From: an uncultured Duncaniella sp.
GTDB lineage: Bacteria; Bacteroidota; Bacteroidia; Bacteroidales; Muribaculaceae
Direction: 5' to 3'
NCBI GenBank assembly: GCA_910584825.1
Contig: CAJUCI010000001.1
Span: 124,001 to 188,000, forward strand
Length of the DNA: 64,000 nucleotides
The notes below the pieces were generated by a model that searched no databases, was not told where the DNA came from, and saw only the letters and a list, made by a program, of their open reading frames with translations. The position numbers and the translations under genes are program-made. This document shows positions 34,679 through 43,981 of this stretch, piece by piece (positions within the stretch are counted from its first letter, which is position 1; each line of letters opens with the position of its first letter).

Positions 34679-36748
34679 ATGGCAACACTCGAAAAAATCC
34701 GCAGCAAGTCAGCTCTCTTGCTCATCATCGTTGGAGCCGCCTTGCTGGCGTTTATCATCGGTGACTTCTTCACTTCGGGCCGCACACTCTTCGGCACCGG
34801 AACAACCATCGCCAAAGTCGGCGACCAGAAAGTAGATGTACAGGAATTCCAGCGTCGCGTGCAGCAGGCCTCACAGCAGGCCCAGCAGAGCGGCCAGCGC
34901 ATCGACAACGCCGTGCTCCAGCAGCAGGTGCTCGACGCAATGATTGCCGAGAAGCTCTTCAATCAGGAGATTGCCGAGCTCGGCATCACAGTGACCGACG
35001 CCGAACTCACCGAGATGATGGTGGGCAAGAACTCGGCCTACGTAGACCGCATGGTGCAGCAGCAGCTCGGTGTGCCCGACGCAGCCACCGCACATGACAT
35101 GGCATTCAACCCCACAAAATACGGCATGCCCCAGGAGCAGGCCAGCCAGCTCCAGCAGTACTGGCTCGAGATGGAGCAGAACGTAGAGAAGATGCTCCTC
35201 CAGCAGAAGTTCCAGAACCTCTTCACCGGCCTTCTCACCGCCAACAACCTTGACGCCAAGGCTCTCTATGACGAGAACACCCCCACGGCCAACGTCGTGT
35301 ATGCCAAGAAGGACCTCTCCTCGCTCAAGGATGACGAGTTCACCGTCGAGAGCAGCGACATCAACGCCCTCTACAACTCGGAGAAGAACCGTTACGCCCT
35401 CGACGAGCCTGTGCGCCTCGTCAACTACATCGCCGTCAACATCATCCCCTCACAGGCCGACATCCTCGCCGGTCAGAAGAAGGTGGAGGACGCAATCGTA
35501 GCCCTCAACAACCAGCCCGAGACCCAGGGCCTCGCCGAGATGCCCGAGTTCATCGCCGAGCGTCAGACCCTCTCACAGGCCGACGTCGACAAGCAGGCAC
35601 GCCTCAAGGCCGCCCTCGACTCGCTCTCAATCGGCCGCGCAACCCTCGTGAGCAAGAACGGCAACAACTACACCATCGCCAAGCTCCTCGGCAAGAGCCA
35701 GCAGTCTGACAAGGTAGTCCTCGACTTCATGGCCGTGCAGGGCACCAAGGCTCAGATAGACTCGCTCACCGCACTTCTCAACGGCGGCGCATCGTTTGAC
35801 TCCATCGCCCAGTCGCCCCTCGTGGCCCAGTCGCAGAAGGCTATGGACGTATCGCTCCTCGATGCCAACGCCGGCATGATTAAGGACCTCATCGCCGACC
35901 GCGCCACCGGCGTCTACTTCGCACCCGACACCATCGCCGAGGGCGGACGCATCATCCGCGTGGCCGAGCGCACAGCCCCCACCACCGTCTACGAGATAGC
36001 CAACGTAACCTTCACCACCGAGCCTTCCAACGCTACCGTCAACGAGCTTGAGGCATCGCTCCAGAACTATGTGGCCGCCCACAAGACAGCCAAGGAGTTT
36101 GCCGACAGCGCACAGGCCGGAGGCTACACCTCGTTCCCCTACTACATCTCGGCATCCAGCCCCTCGCTCGGCAACATCACCGACAGCCATGAGGCTGTGG
36201 CATGGGCTATGGAGGCCAAGAAGGGTGAAGTGTCGCAGATATTCGGCGACATCCAGAACGGCCACTTCCTCGCCGTGGCACTCGATGACATCTATGAGGA
36301 CTATACCCCCGCACGCGACCCGCAGCTCAACGACGAGCTGACCCGCCGCGCACGCAACGACAAGAAGGCCGCCAAGCTCATCGCCGACTATCAGGGCAAG
36401 GCAAGCGACATGGCCGGATATGCCAAACTCATGGGCGCACAGGTTGACACCACCACCGTCAACTTCGGCCAGCCCTTCGTTCCCGGCATCGGTATGAGCG
36501 AGAGCGCACTCCAGGGCCGCGTGGCTGCCGCCAAGGCCGGTGACCTCATCGGCCCCATGCAGGGCAACAACGCCGTCATCGTGCTCCAGGTTACCGCCAT
36601 CGACAACGAGGGTCGTCCCTACGACCGCAACGAGAGCGCAGTGCGCTTTGACCAGCAGCGCGGCGCATCACGCATGGCCGGCAACCTCCCCGCCATCCTC
36701 CGCGGCAACAAGAAGGTCGAGAACAATATGACTACTTTCTACAAGTAA
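34679..36748 (+). CDS. PpiD/SurA-like periplasmic peptidyl-prolyl isomerase and chaperone
   Basis: The 689-residue protein has one N-terminal membrane anchor (ALLLIIVGAALLAFIIGDFF, about residues 12-31) and a SurA/PpiD-type N-terminal helical domain rich in Gln (QQASQQAQQSGQR). Parvulin-like and coiled regions with VDTTTVNFGQPFVPGIGMSE follow near the C-terminus. Such foldases assist outer-membrane protein maturation in the periplasm. The length and single anchor match Bacteroidetes PpiD-type proteins. It is transcribed alone from the strong promoter just upstream. Confidence 0.88.
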   Translation: MATLEKIRSKSALLLIIVGAALLAFIIGDFFTSGRTLFGTGTTIAKVGDQKVDVQEFQRRVQQASQQAQQSGQRIDNAVLQQQVLDAMIAEKLFNQEIAELGITVTDAELTEMMVGKNSAYVDRMVQQQLGVPDAATAHDMAFNPTKYGMPQEQASQLQQYWLEMEQNVEKMLLQQKFQNLFTGLLTANNLDAKALYDENTPTANVVYAKKDLSSLKDDEFTVESSDINALYNSEKNRYALDEPVRLVNYIAVNIIPSQADILAGQKKVEDAIVALNNQPETQGLAEMPEFIAERQTLSQADVDKQARLKAALDSLSIGRATLVSKNGNNYTIAKLLGKSQQSDKVVLDFMAVQGTKAQIDSLTALLNGGASFDSIAQSPLVAQSQKAMDVSLLDANAGMIKDLIADRATGVYFAPDTIAEGGRIIRVAERTAPTTVYEIANVTFTTEPSNATVNELEASLQNYVAAHKTAKEFADSAQAGGYTSFPYYISASSPSLGNITDSHEAVAWAMEAKKGEVSQIFGDIQNGHFLAVALDDIYEDYTPARDPQLNDELTRRARNDKKAAKLIADYQGKASDMAGYAKLMGAQVDTTTVNFGQPFVPGIGMSESALQGRVAAAKAGDLIGPMQGNNAVIVLQVTAIDNEGRPYDRNESAVRFDQQRGASRMAGNLPAILRGNKKVENNMTTFYK

Positions 36749-36753
36749 TTCTC

Positions 36754-37006
36754 TTTAGTATATTCTTTAGTATATTCTTTGAGTATAGAGTATAAAGTAT
36801 AGAGTATAGAGCTTTTTAATATAGAGTATAAAGTATAGAGTATAGCAGAGCCAAGCAGGCCGCTATACTCTATACTTTTTTGCATACACTCACCACTACG
36901 CCAACATACCAAAACCTCTATACTCTATACTTACAACCTCTATACTACTCCCCACCTCTATACTCTATACTTACAACCTCTATACTACTCCCCCCTCTAT
37001 ACTCAA
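36754..37006. repeat. Palindromic short-word repeat, family D
   Basis: The gap between the PPIase and trpS genes is built from AGTATAGAGTATAAAGTATAG words on the left (to about 36845) and their complement CTATACTCTATACTT on the right. A tandem duplication of 40 bases (36915-36954 and from 36955) lies on the right side. It can fold into long alternative hairpins. It ends just before the trpS promoter. Confidence 0.85.
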
Positions 37007-37013
37007 CATTCAC

Positions 37014-37044
37014 TTTGCCGATTGGAGGATTTTTTGTAACTTTG
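37014..37044 (+). promoter_or_regulatory. Canonical Bacteroides promoter for trpS
   Basis: TTTG (37014-37017), 19 bases, TAACTTTG (37037-37044). The leader is short, about 20 bases. Confidence 0.85.
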
Positions 37045-37071
37045 TCACCCAAATAAACATACGTTATCGAC

Positions 37072-38130
37072 ATGAAAGATAAAGAAATCGTGCTTTCGGG
37101 CATCCGTGCCACAGGCAACCTTCACTTGGGCAATTACTACGGCGCGCTCAGCAAGTTTGTCAAGATGCAGGATGACTACGACTGCCTCTATTTTATAGCT
37201 GACCTCCACGCACTTACCACCAATCCCGACCCCAAGGCCCTCCACGAGAATGTGCGCAACATCCTCGCCGAGTATCTCGCCGCCGGAGTCGACCCCGACA
37301 AGGCTACAATCTTCGTGCAGAGCGATGTCCCCGAAATCTCGGAGATGTATCTTCTGCTCAACATGCATGTGGGCATCGGCGAGCTTATGCGCACCGCCTC
37401 GTTCAAGGACAAGGCCCGCAAGCAGCTCGGCATCACTGACGACAGCCAGGACATCGAGAAGCAGATAATCGGTGCGGACACCAACAAGCGTGTCAACGCC
37501 GGACTCCTCACCTATCCCACCCTCATGGCCGTCGACATCCTCATCCAGAAGGCCCACAAGGTGCCTGTAGGCAAGGACCAGGAGCAGCACCTGGAGCTGA
37601 CACGCCGCTTCGCACGCCGCTTCAACTCATTCTACGGCGTCGACCTCTTCCCCGAGCCTGAGAACTTCAATTTCGGCGACCACGCCGTCAAGGTGCCCGG
37701 TCTCGACGGCTCAGGCAAGATGGGCAAGAGCGAGGGCAACTGCATCTATCTCGTCGACGAGGAGAAGGTGCTGCGCAAGAAAGTGATGCGCGCCAAGACC
37801 GACGAAGGCCCCAAGGAGCCTAACCAGCCTGTTTCGGAGCCTGTCGAGAACCTCTTCACCCTTCTCGAGCTGACCTCAGGTCCCGAAATCGTGCAGCAGT
37901 ATCGCGACGCCTACGCCGACTGCTCCATCCGCTACGGCGACCTCAAGAAGCAACTTGCCGACGACATCCTCAAGGTGACCACCCCGATACGCGAACGCTA
38001 CCAGGAGATACGCGCCGACGAGGCATACATAGCCCGCGTGGTAAAGCAGGGTGCCGAGCGCGCCCGTGAGCGTGCCGCCAAGACCCTCGCCGAAGTACGC
38101 GAGGCAATGGGCATCATTAAATTTTATTGA
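37072..38130 (+). CDS. trpS: Tryptophanyl-tRNA synthetase
   Basis: The 352-residue class I synthetase charges tRNA-Trp. The HIGH-type motif appears as TGNLHLGNYYGAL (about 14-26) and the KMSKS motif as KMGKSEGN (about 217). FIADLHALT and VPVGKDQEQHLELTRR are further conserved TrpRS segments. Length is close to the bacterial norm of about 330-350. It is the single gene of its transcript as far as can be seen; no T-box or trp leader is visible. Confidence 0.97.
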   Translation: MKDKEIVLSGIRATGNLHLGNYYGALSKFVKMQDDYDCLYFIADLHALTTNPDPKALHENVRNILAEYLAAGVDPDKATIFVQSDVPEISEMYLLLNMHVGIGELMRTASFKDKARKQLGITDDSQDIEKQIIGADTNKRVNAGLLTYPTLMAVDILIQKAHKVPVGKDQEQHLELTRRFARRFNSFYGVDLFPEPENFNFGDHAVKVPGLDGSGKMGKSEGNCIYLVDEEKVLRKKVMRAKTDEGPKEPNQPVSEPVENLFTLLELTSGPEIVQQYRDAYADCSIRYGDLKKQLADDILKVTTPIRERYQEIRADEAYIARVVKQGAERARERAAKTLAEVREAMGIIKFY

Positions 38131-38159
38131 ATTTAAAGCTCTTGGCAAGCCGAGCGGCA

Positions 38160-38256
38160 AGCCGATAATAAAATGGAAAATTTAAAATCAGGCTGCGTAA
38201 AATCCATGCCGAAATCCGTTGAATTCTCCATTTTTAAATTCTCCATTTTAAATTCC
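38160..38256. repeat. AT-rich palindromic short-word repeat, family E
   Basis: AAAATGGAAAATTTAAAAT (38169-38187) is approximately complementary to the tandem words AATTCTCCATTTTTAAATTCTCCATTTTAAATTCC on the right (38221-38256). The right end stops five bases before the GTG start of the next gene. Confidence 0.65.
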
Positions 38257-38261
38257 AAATC

Positions 38262-41200
38262 GTGAAGCGTTACAATCTAATAAACAACACATTAGGCTGG
38301 CTATGCTTCGTCATCGCGGCGGTGACCTACATGCTCACCCTCGAGCCGACGGCCAGCTTCTGGGACTGCCCGGAGTTCATCTCGCAGGGCTATAAGCTCG
38401 AAGTGGGTCACCCGCCGGGCAACCCCATCTTCATGCTTGCCGCCCGATTCTTTGTCAACTTCGCCTTCGGCGACGTCAGCAAGGTCGCACTCATGGTCAA
38501 CGCCATGTCGGGACTCCTCTCGGCCGGCACCATCCTGCTGCTGTTCTGGACCATCACCCACCTGGTGAAACGCCTCACGGTCAAGGATGACGCCGAGGAG
38601 CTGTCGCTCGTGCAGATGCTCGTGATATTCGGCTCGGGTATATGCGGCGCGCTGGCCTACACGTGGAGCGACACCTTCTGGTTTTCGGCAGTCGAGGGCG
38701 AGGTCTACGCCTTCTCCTCGTTCTGCACGGCCCTGGTGTTCTGGCTCATCCTCAAGTGGGAGAACCGCGCACACATGCCCCATAGCGACAAGTATCTGAT
38801 ACTCATAGCCTATGTCATCGGCATCTCCATCGCCGTCCACCTGCTCAACCTCCTCTGCATCCCGGCAATCGGACTGGTGATATATTACCGCCTGTGGAAG
38901 AACACCACCGCCACAGGGTCGCTCGTGGCCCTCTGTGTCTCGGCCATCGTGGTGGGACTCATCCTCTACGGCCTCGTGCCGGGATTCATCGAAGTGTCGC
39001 AATACTTCGAGCTGTTCTTCGTCAACGTCCTGGGCACCGGCTACAACACCGGCGTGCTCGTCTATGCCATCCTCGCAGTGGCCTCGTTCATCTGGGCCAT
39101 CCGCGAGCTGTACAAGCAGGACAATGCCTCGCGCATACGCTGGAGCGTCGCACTGAGCATACTCCTCTCGGGCATCCCCTTCATCGGCAACAGCATGTGG
39201 ATTCCCGTCATCATCATGGCCGGAGTGCTCGTGTATCTCTTCAAGGCCAAGAAGCTCCCCGTCAGGATTCTCAACATCGTGGTGATGAGCATCTTTGTCA
39301 TCTTCATCGGCTATTCGAGCTACGCGCTTCTGCTCATCCGTTCCTCGGCCAACCCGCCGATGAACCAGAACGCCCCCGACAACGTATTTGCCCTCGCCTC
39401 CTACCTCAACCGCGAGCAGTACGGCGAGCGTCCGCTCTTCTACGGCCAGACCCACAACTCATCGGTAGTCTACGAGGCCGCCCCCTCGGGCCAGCTCTCG
39501 CCACAATACACCGACGGCGCGCCGCAATACTCCAAGGTGGCCAAGACATCGCCCGACGATAAGGACCATTACGTGTTCCAGGGCTACAAGAAGGACTACC
39601 GCATGAGCCCCGAGCTCAACATGCTCTTCCCCCGCATCTACAGCGGAGCCCACACCCAGGCCTATGCCGACTGGATTGGCGGCATCAAGGGCACACCCAC
39701 CAAGACCACGCAGTATGTTGACCGCGAGGGCAATGTGCTGCAATATGCCGACCGCATCAAGCCCACATTCGGCGAGAGTCTGAGATTCTTCCTTGTCTAC
39801 CAGCTCAACCACATGTACTGGCGTTACTTCATGTGGAACTTTGCCGGACGTCAGAACGACATCCAGGGCAACGGCGAGGTAAACCACGGCAACTGGATTT
39901 CGGGCATCCCCTTCATCGATACCCCCCGACTGGGCGACCAGAGCCTTCTCCCCTACACCGAGGGCGAGGGCAATCCGGGCCACAACGTGTTCTACATGCT
40001 CCCGCTCATCCTCGGCCTCATCGGTCTCGGATGGCAGGCATTCATCTCCAAGCGCGGCATCGAGCAGTTCTGGGTGATATTCTTCCTCTTCTTCATGACA
40101 GGTATCGCCATCGTGCTCTACCTCAACCAGACCCCCTCACAGCCCCGTGAGCGTGACTACGCCTTTGCCGGCTCGTTCTACGCCTACGCCATATGGGTGG
40201 GCATGGGAGTGGCCGGAATATGGCAGCTGATATGCCTCGCGCTCGCCAAAAAGCCCGCCAAGGCAGCCAAGGAGGGTGACGCATCCAAGCCCGCACAGCC
40301 CGCCGAGGCCGTGACATCGCCCAAGGCATCGATGGCCGCCGCAGTCATAGCGTGCGTCATCGGTCTGGCAGTGCCCCTGCAGATGGTGTCGCAGACGTGG
40401 GACGACCATGACCGCTCGGGCCGCTACACCACCCGCGACTTCGGCATGAACTATCTCGACTCGGTGGACGAGAACGGCATCATCTTCACCAACGGCGACA
40501 ATGACACATTCCCCCTGTGGTATGCCCAGGAGGTGGAGGGCCACCGCACCGACGTCAAGGTGGTCAACCTCAGCTATCTCACCACCGACTGGTATGCCAA
40601 CCAGGTCAAGCACCCCTCATATGACGCCGCAGGCATAGAGACCCTCGCCAAGCCCGAGGATTATGCCTATGACCGCATGAACTTCAACTACTTCGCCACC
40701 GACGAGGACTCGACCGCAGTGCTCGTGGATGCATCGCTCGCCCAGCTCTATGACCGGAAATCGAGTCAGAACGCATGGGGCGCACCGATGATGAAGTATC
40801 CCAACATGTATATCCCCTCCAACATCGAGGCCGCAGTCAAGGCCGGACGCATCACAGCCGACGAGGCCCGACGCGCCGAGCCGGTAATCTCGGCCGACAT
40901 GCACAACGACCCCGAGTCGATGCGCCACGGCGGCATGACACTCAGCCAGGTGCTCAGTCTCGACATGATTAACACCTCAATCAAGAACGGCTGGGACCGT
41001 CCCGTCTACTTCGCCTCGACCGTGCCTACCACCTACTATCTCGGTCTGCAGCCCTATATGCGCAGCACCGGCATGGCATTTGAGGTAAGCCCCATCCTCA
41101 ATCCCGAGAACGGCACCGAGGATGTCGTGGCCGTCAATACCGACAAGGCATACCGCAACATCACCGAGAAGTTCCGCTGGGGCGGGCTCGACAAGGTGAC

Positions 41201-41771
41201 AGAGCCTGGCCAGGTGTATCTCGACGAGACCATACGCCGCATGGTCACCACCACCCGCTCGCACATACTCACCGCCGCCACCGCCCTAATCAACGAGGCT
41301 GTGATGGCCGAGCGTGCCGACAGTGCGGCCATCTCGGAGGCTGACCGCGCTGCCCTCGCCGCCTACAAGGCCGACCGCTATGCCAAGGCCCTCAACCTGC
41401 TCAAACTCATGGAGGAGAAGCTGCCCGAAGCCGCATCGCCCTACGCCATACAGATACCTCAGAAGATGGCCGAAATCTATGCCCGCATCGGAGCCGCCAC
41501 CGACAATCCCGAGGCTTCGCGCCACGCCCTCGACCTGCTCGAGCGCGAACTGCGCCGCTACGGTGCCAACGTGAAGTATTACCAGAGCCTCTCGCCCTGG
41601 CAGTATGCAACGCTCCAGAACACCGACCGTTTTGCCGAGACATACTATATGGTATATCTGCTGCAGGACTATGCCGATGCCGGGGGCGACACCGAGGCCA
41701 TCATAGCCGACCTCGAGGAGATGGGCGTCAACTTTGACCGCATCGTCTCGATAATCGAGCAGAGGCAGTAG
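38262..41771 (+). CDS. DUF2723 multi-span membrane protein, probable glycosyltransferase
   Basis: This 1169-residue protein begins with the family segment TYMLTLEPTASFWDCPEF and GHPPGNPIFML (about 22-55), which marks DUF2723 proteins. About a dozen membrane helices fill residues 1-720, with an acidic Asp/Glu pair in the first periplasmic loop as in GT-C glycosyltransferases. A large soluble C-terminal part follows, with ENGIIFTNGDNDTFPLWYAQ and helical repeats near the end. I recall the family being placed among Bacteroidetes GT-C-type enzymes (GT117) that may glycosylate envelope proteins; that assignment is from memory. The start is GTG. It has no clear operon partner. Confidence 0.85.
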   Translation: MKRYNLINNTLGWLCFVIAAVTYMLTLEPTASFWDCPEFISQGYKLEVGHPPGNPIFMLAARFFVNFAFGDVSKVALMVNAMSGLLSAGTILLLFWTITHLVKRLTVKDDAEELSLVQMLVIFGSGICGALAYTWSDTFWFSAVEGEVYAFSSFCTALVFWLILKWENRAHMPHSDKYLILIAYVIGISIAVHLLNLLCIPAIGLVIYYRLWKNTTATGSLVALCVSAIVVGLILYGLVPGFIEVSQYFELFFVNVLGTGYNTGVLVYAILAVASFIWAIRELYKQDNASRIRWSVALSILLSGIPFIGNSMWIPVIIMAGVLVYLFKAKKLPVRILNIVVMSIFVIFIGYSSYALLLIRSSANPPMNQNAPDNVFALASYLNREQYGERPLFYGQTHNSSVVYEAAPSGQLSPQYTDGAPQYSKVAKTSPDDKDHYVFQGYKKDYRMSPELNMLFPRIYSGAHTQAYADWIGGIKGTPTKTTQYVDREGNVLQYADRIKPTFGESLRFFLVYQLNHMYWRYFMWNFAGRQNDIQGNGEVNHGNWISGIPFIDTPRLGDQSLLPYTEGEGNPGHNVFYMLPLILGLIGLGWQAFISKRGIEQFWVIFFLFFMTGIAIVLYLNQTPSQPRERDYAFAGSFYAYAIWVGMGVAGIWQLICLALAKKPAKAAKEGDASKPAQPAEAVTSPKASMAAAVIACVIGLAVPLQMVSQTWDDHDRSGRYTTRDFGMNYLDSVDENGIIFTNGDNDTFPLWYAQEVEGHRTDVKVVNLSYLTTDWYANQVKHPSYDAAGIETLAKPEDYAYDRMNFNYFATDEDSTAVLVDASLAQLYDRKSSQNAWGAPMMKYPNMYIPSNIEAAVKAGRITADEARRAEPVISADMHNDPESMRHGGMTLSQVLSLDMINTSIKNGWDRPVYFASTVPTTYYLGLQPYMRSTGMAFEVSPILNPENGTEDVVAVNTDKAYRNITEKFRWGGLDKVTEPGQVYLDETIRRMVTTTRSHILTAATALINEAVMAERADSAAISEADRAALAAYKADRYAKALNLLKLMEEKLPEAASPYAIQIPQKMAEIYARIGAATDNPEASRHALDLLERELRRYGANVKYYQSLSPWQYATLQNTDRFAETYYMVYLLQDYADAGGDTEAIIADLEEMGVNFDRIVSIIEQRQ

Positions 41772-41823
41772 GCCCTAATGAGCATGACATTAACTAACCA
41801 TTAATGACCCCAAAAGCCACTGA

Positions 41824-42954
41824 ATGGAAAACAAAAAGATAAAAGTCGGCATCACCCACGGCGACATCAACGGCATAGGCTACGAGATAATCCTCAAGAC
41901 CCTTGAGGACCCTCGCATTGCCGAGATATGCACCCCGATAGTCTACGGCTCGGCCAAGATAGCATCGGCCTACCGCAAGATGATGGAGCTGCCCGAGGTG
42001 AAGTTCACCCAGATAGAGAATGCCTCGCAGGCTGACGGCGAGCATAACTATATGATAAATGTGGTGGGCGAGAGCGTAGTGCCCGAGCCGGGACAATGCA
42101 CCCCCGCTGCCGGAGCCGCCGCACTCGCCGCGCTCGAGCGTGCCGCCGCCGACCTGCGCGACGGTGCCATAGACGTGCTTGTCACCTGCCCCATAAGCAA
42201 GGACGCCATACACAGCGACGAGTTCGCCTTTCCCGGCCACACCGAGTTTCTCGAGGCCCGGCTCGGCGAAGGCTCGGCCAAGGCCATGATGATAATGGCC
42301 GGTCAGGGTCTGCGCGTGGCCCTCGTCACCATCCATGACTCACTCGCGGCCGTGGCCGGCAAGGTGACCAAGGAGGCCGTGGCCGACAGCATCATGCGGT
42401 TTAACCGCTCGCTCATAGCCGATTTCGGCATCCACTCGCCGCGCATAGCGGTGCTATCGCTCAACCCCCATGCCGGCGACAACGGTGTCATCGGCACGGA
42501 GGACAACGAAATCATCGCCCCCGCGATTGCCGAGGCGTATAAGAAGAAGGTCTTTGCCTTCGGCCCCTATCCGGCCGACGGATTTTTCGGCAGCGGAGCC
42601 TACAGGAAGTTTGACGGCGTGCTGGCCATGTATCATGACCAGGGGCTTATACCCTTCAAGCTCCTGATGTCGGAGCAGGGGGTCAACTTCACGGCGGGAC
42701 TCCCGGCGGTGCGCACGTCGCCCGACCACGGCACGGCGTTTGACATCGCGGGCAAGGGTCAGGCCGACCCGCAGTCGCTCCGCGAGGCCATCTACATGGC
42801 TCTCGACATCTACCGCAACCGCCGTCGCGAGGCCGAGGCCACTGCCAACCCCCTGCGCAAGCAGAACTTCGACCGAGGGGAAAGGGGGGGAGAATTAAGA
42901 ATTAAAAATTTAAAATTAAGAATTAAAAATTATTCTGTCCTCAGAACTAATTGA
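41824..42954 (+). CDS. pdxA: 4-hydroxythreonine-4-phosphate dehydrogenase
   Basis: The 376-residue enzyme oxidises 4-phosphohydroxy-L-threonine in DXP-dependent pyridoxal-phosphate synthesis. Metal-binding histidines are visible in FPGHTEFL, LNPHAGDNG and MYHDQGLIPFK, and the N-terminus VGITHGDINGIGYEI is the usual PdxA start. The last 25 residues (from about 352, containing ELRIKN and KLRIKN) are not PdxA-like: they are encoded by the AT-rich repeat at 42892-42936, which has extended the reading frame past the family's normal end. It lies 52 bases after the DUF2723 gene and may be cotranscribed. Confidence 0.95.
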   Translation: MENKKIKVGITHGDINGIGYEIILKTLEDPRIAEICTPIVYGSAKIASAYRKMMELPEVKFTQIENASQADGEHNYMINVVGESVVPEPGQCTPAAGAAALAALERAAADLRDGAIDVLVTCPISKDAIHSDEFAFPGHTEFLEARLGEGSAKAMMIMAGQGLRVALVTIHDSLAAVAGKVTKEAVADSIMRFNRSLIADFGIHSPRIAVLSLNPHAGDNGVIGTEDNEIIAPAIAEAYKKKVFAFGPYPADGFFGSGAYRKFDGVLAMYHDQGLIPFKLLMSEQGVNFTAGLPAVRTSPDHGTAFDIAGKGQADPQSLREAIYMALDIYRNRRREAEATANPLRKQNFDRGERGGELRIKNLKLRIKNYSVLRTN

Positions 42955-43149
42955 GAATTAAAATTTTAAATTTTAATTATTCTATTCTCGAAACTTATAG
43001 TTATCTCTCCTCCGGGTAACGCCCGGCAACAGTTCACGCCACACGGCGCGCCACGCATGAAGGCCTCACCGCGCACCCGTCAGGCATTCCCTGAAACACT
43101 GCGAAGCAAAATTCTTAATTCTTAATTTTTAATTCTTAATTTTTAATTC
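42892..43149. repeat. Palindromic short-word repeat, family F
   Basis: The left arm (42892-42936, AATTAAGAATTAAAAATT words) and right arm (43109-43149, AATTCTTAATTTTTAATTC words) are reverse complements over roughly 40 bases and enclose about 170 bases. An inner AT palindrome lies at 42955-42985 (TTAAAATTTTAAATTTTAA). The left arm codes for the end of PdxA. The right arm ends four bases before the next start codon. Confidence 0.85.
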
Positions 43150-43152
43150 CTC

Positions 43153-43887
43153 ATGTATTACGCTATCATAGCAGCCGGTGAAGGCTCACGCCTGAAGCAG
43201 GAGGGCATCGATGCTCCCAAGCCGCTGGTGCGTCTCGATGGTGGCGTGACACTGATAGAACGGCTCATAGGCATCTTCCGCTGCCGACCCGACTGCGAGG
43301 GGATAAGCATAGTCATCAGCCCCGAGGTCAAGGCTTATGCCGAAGCCATGGGGGGCGAGTCGCCCTGGCGCGAAGCCACTGACGTGACTGTGGCCTCGAC
43401 TCCCGGCTCGATGCACTCGCTGCACCGCCTCGCGCCCTCGCTGCGCGGCAGCTCACGGTTCTGCCTCACGACGGTCGACACCGTGTTCAGGCCCGACGAG
43501 TTTGACCGATACATCGACGCCTGTGTCGCTGACAGCGAAGCCGACGGATATATGGGGGTCACGACATATGTCGACGATGAAAAGCCGCTCTACATCTCGG
43601 CTGACGGCGACGGCATCATCACGGGCTATTTCGACACCCCTCTGCCCGACGCCCGCTACGTGTCGGGCGGCATATACGCCCTCCCCTCCTCGGCCCTCGA
43701 TGTGCTCGACGAGTGCATGGATGCCGGAGTGACACGCATGCGCGACTTCCAGCGCGCGCTCGTGGCCTCGGGCATGAGACTGAGGGTCTATCCGTTCACC
43801 TGCATTATCGACGTAGACCACGCGGGCGACATCGACAAAGCCAACTCTCTGCTCTCCTCAACCCCACCGGCGACCTATATGCCGTAA
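43153..43887 (+). CDS. NTP-transferase (sugar/polyol-phosphate nucleotidylyltransferase-like)
   Basis: The 244-residue protein has the nucleotidyltransferase N-terminus YAIIAAGEGSRL (residues 3-14), then APKPLV with the conserved Lys, LTTVDTVFRPDEF as the metal-site region, and VSGGIYALPSS. The family includes MobA-like enzymes and inositol- or glycerol-phosphate cytidylyltransferases. Position at the head of a cluster with two CDP-alcohol phosphotransferases suggests it makes a CDP- or other NDP-activated polyol, perhaps CDP-inositol; that is inference. There is no membrane anchor. Confidence 0.8.
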   Translation: MYYAIIAAGEGSRLKQEGIDAPKPLVRLDGGVTLIERLIGIFRCRPDCEGISIVISPEVKAYAEAMGGESPWREATDVTVASTPGSMHSLHRLAPSLRGSSRFCLTTVDTVFRPDEFDRYIDACVADSEADGYMGVTTYVDDEKPLYISADGDGIITGYFDTPLPDARYVSGGIYALPSSALDVLDECMDAGVTRMRDFQRALVASGMRLRVYPFTCIIDVDHAGDIDKANSLLSSTPPATYMP

Positions 43888-43981
43888 ACCACTGCGGCCC
43901 CCACGCCGCAACCTACAGCGGCCCACATGCCGCATAAGATATAACTTAACCTTATAACCTTCGGGCTTAGCCCGGACTGAT

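Noticed and set aside
36754..37006. Possible trp leader or T-box before trpS
   Set aside because: The sequence is a tandem TATAGAGTATA repeat with no Trp codons, specifier loop or antiterminator. The promoter lies downstream of it.
43888..43981. GC-rich direct repeats (AGCGGCCCACATGCCGC-like) as a regulatory element
   Set aside because: Two imperfect copies over 45 bases with no other occurrence; too little to support a function.
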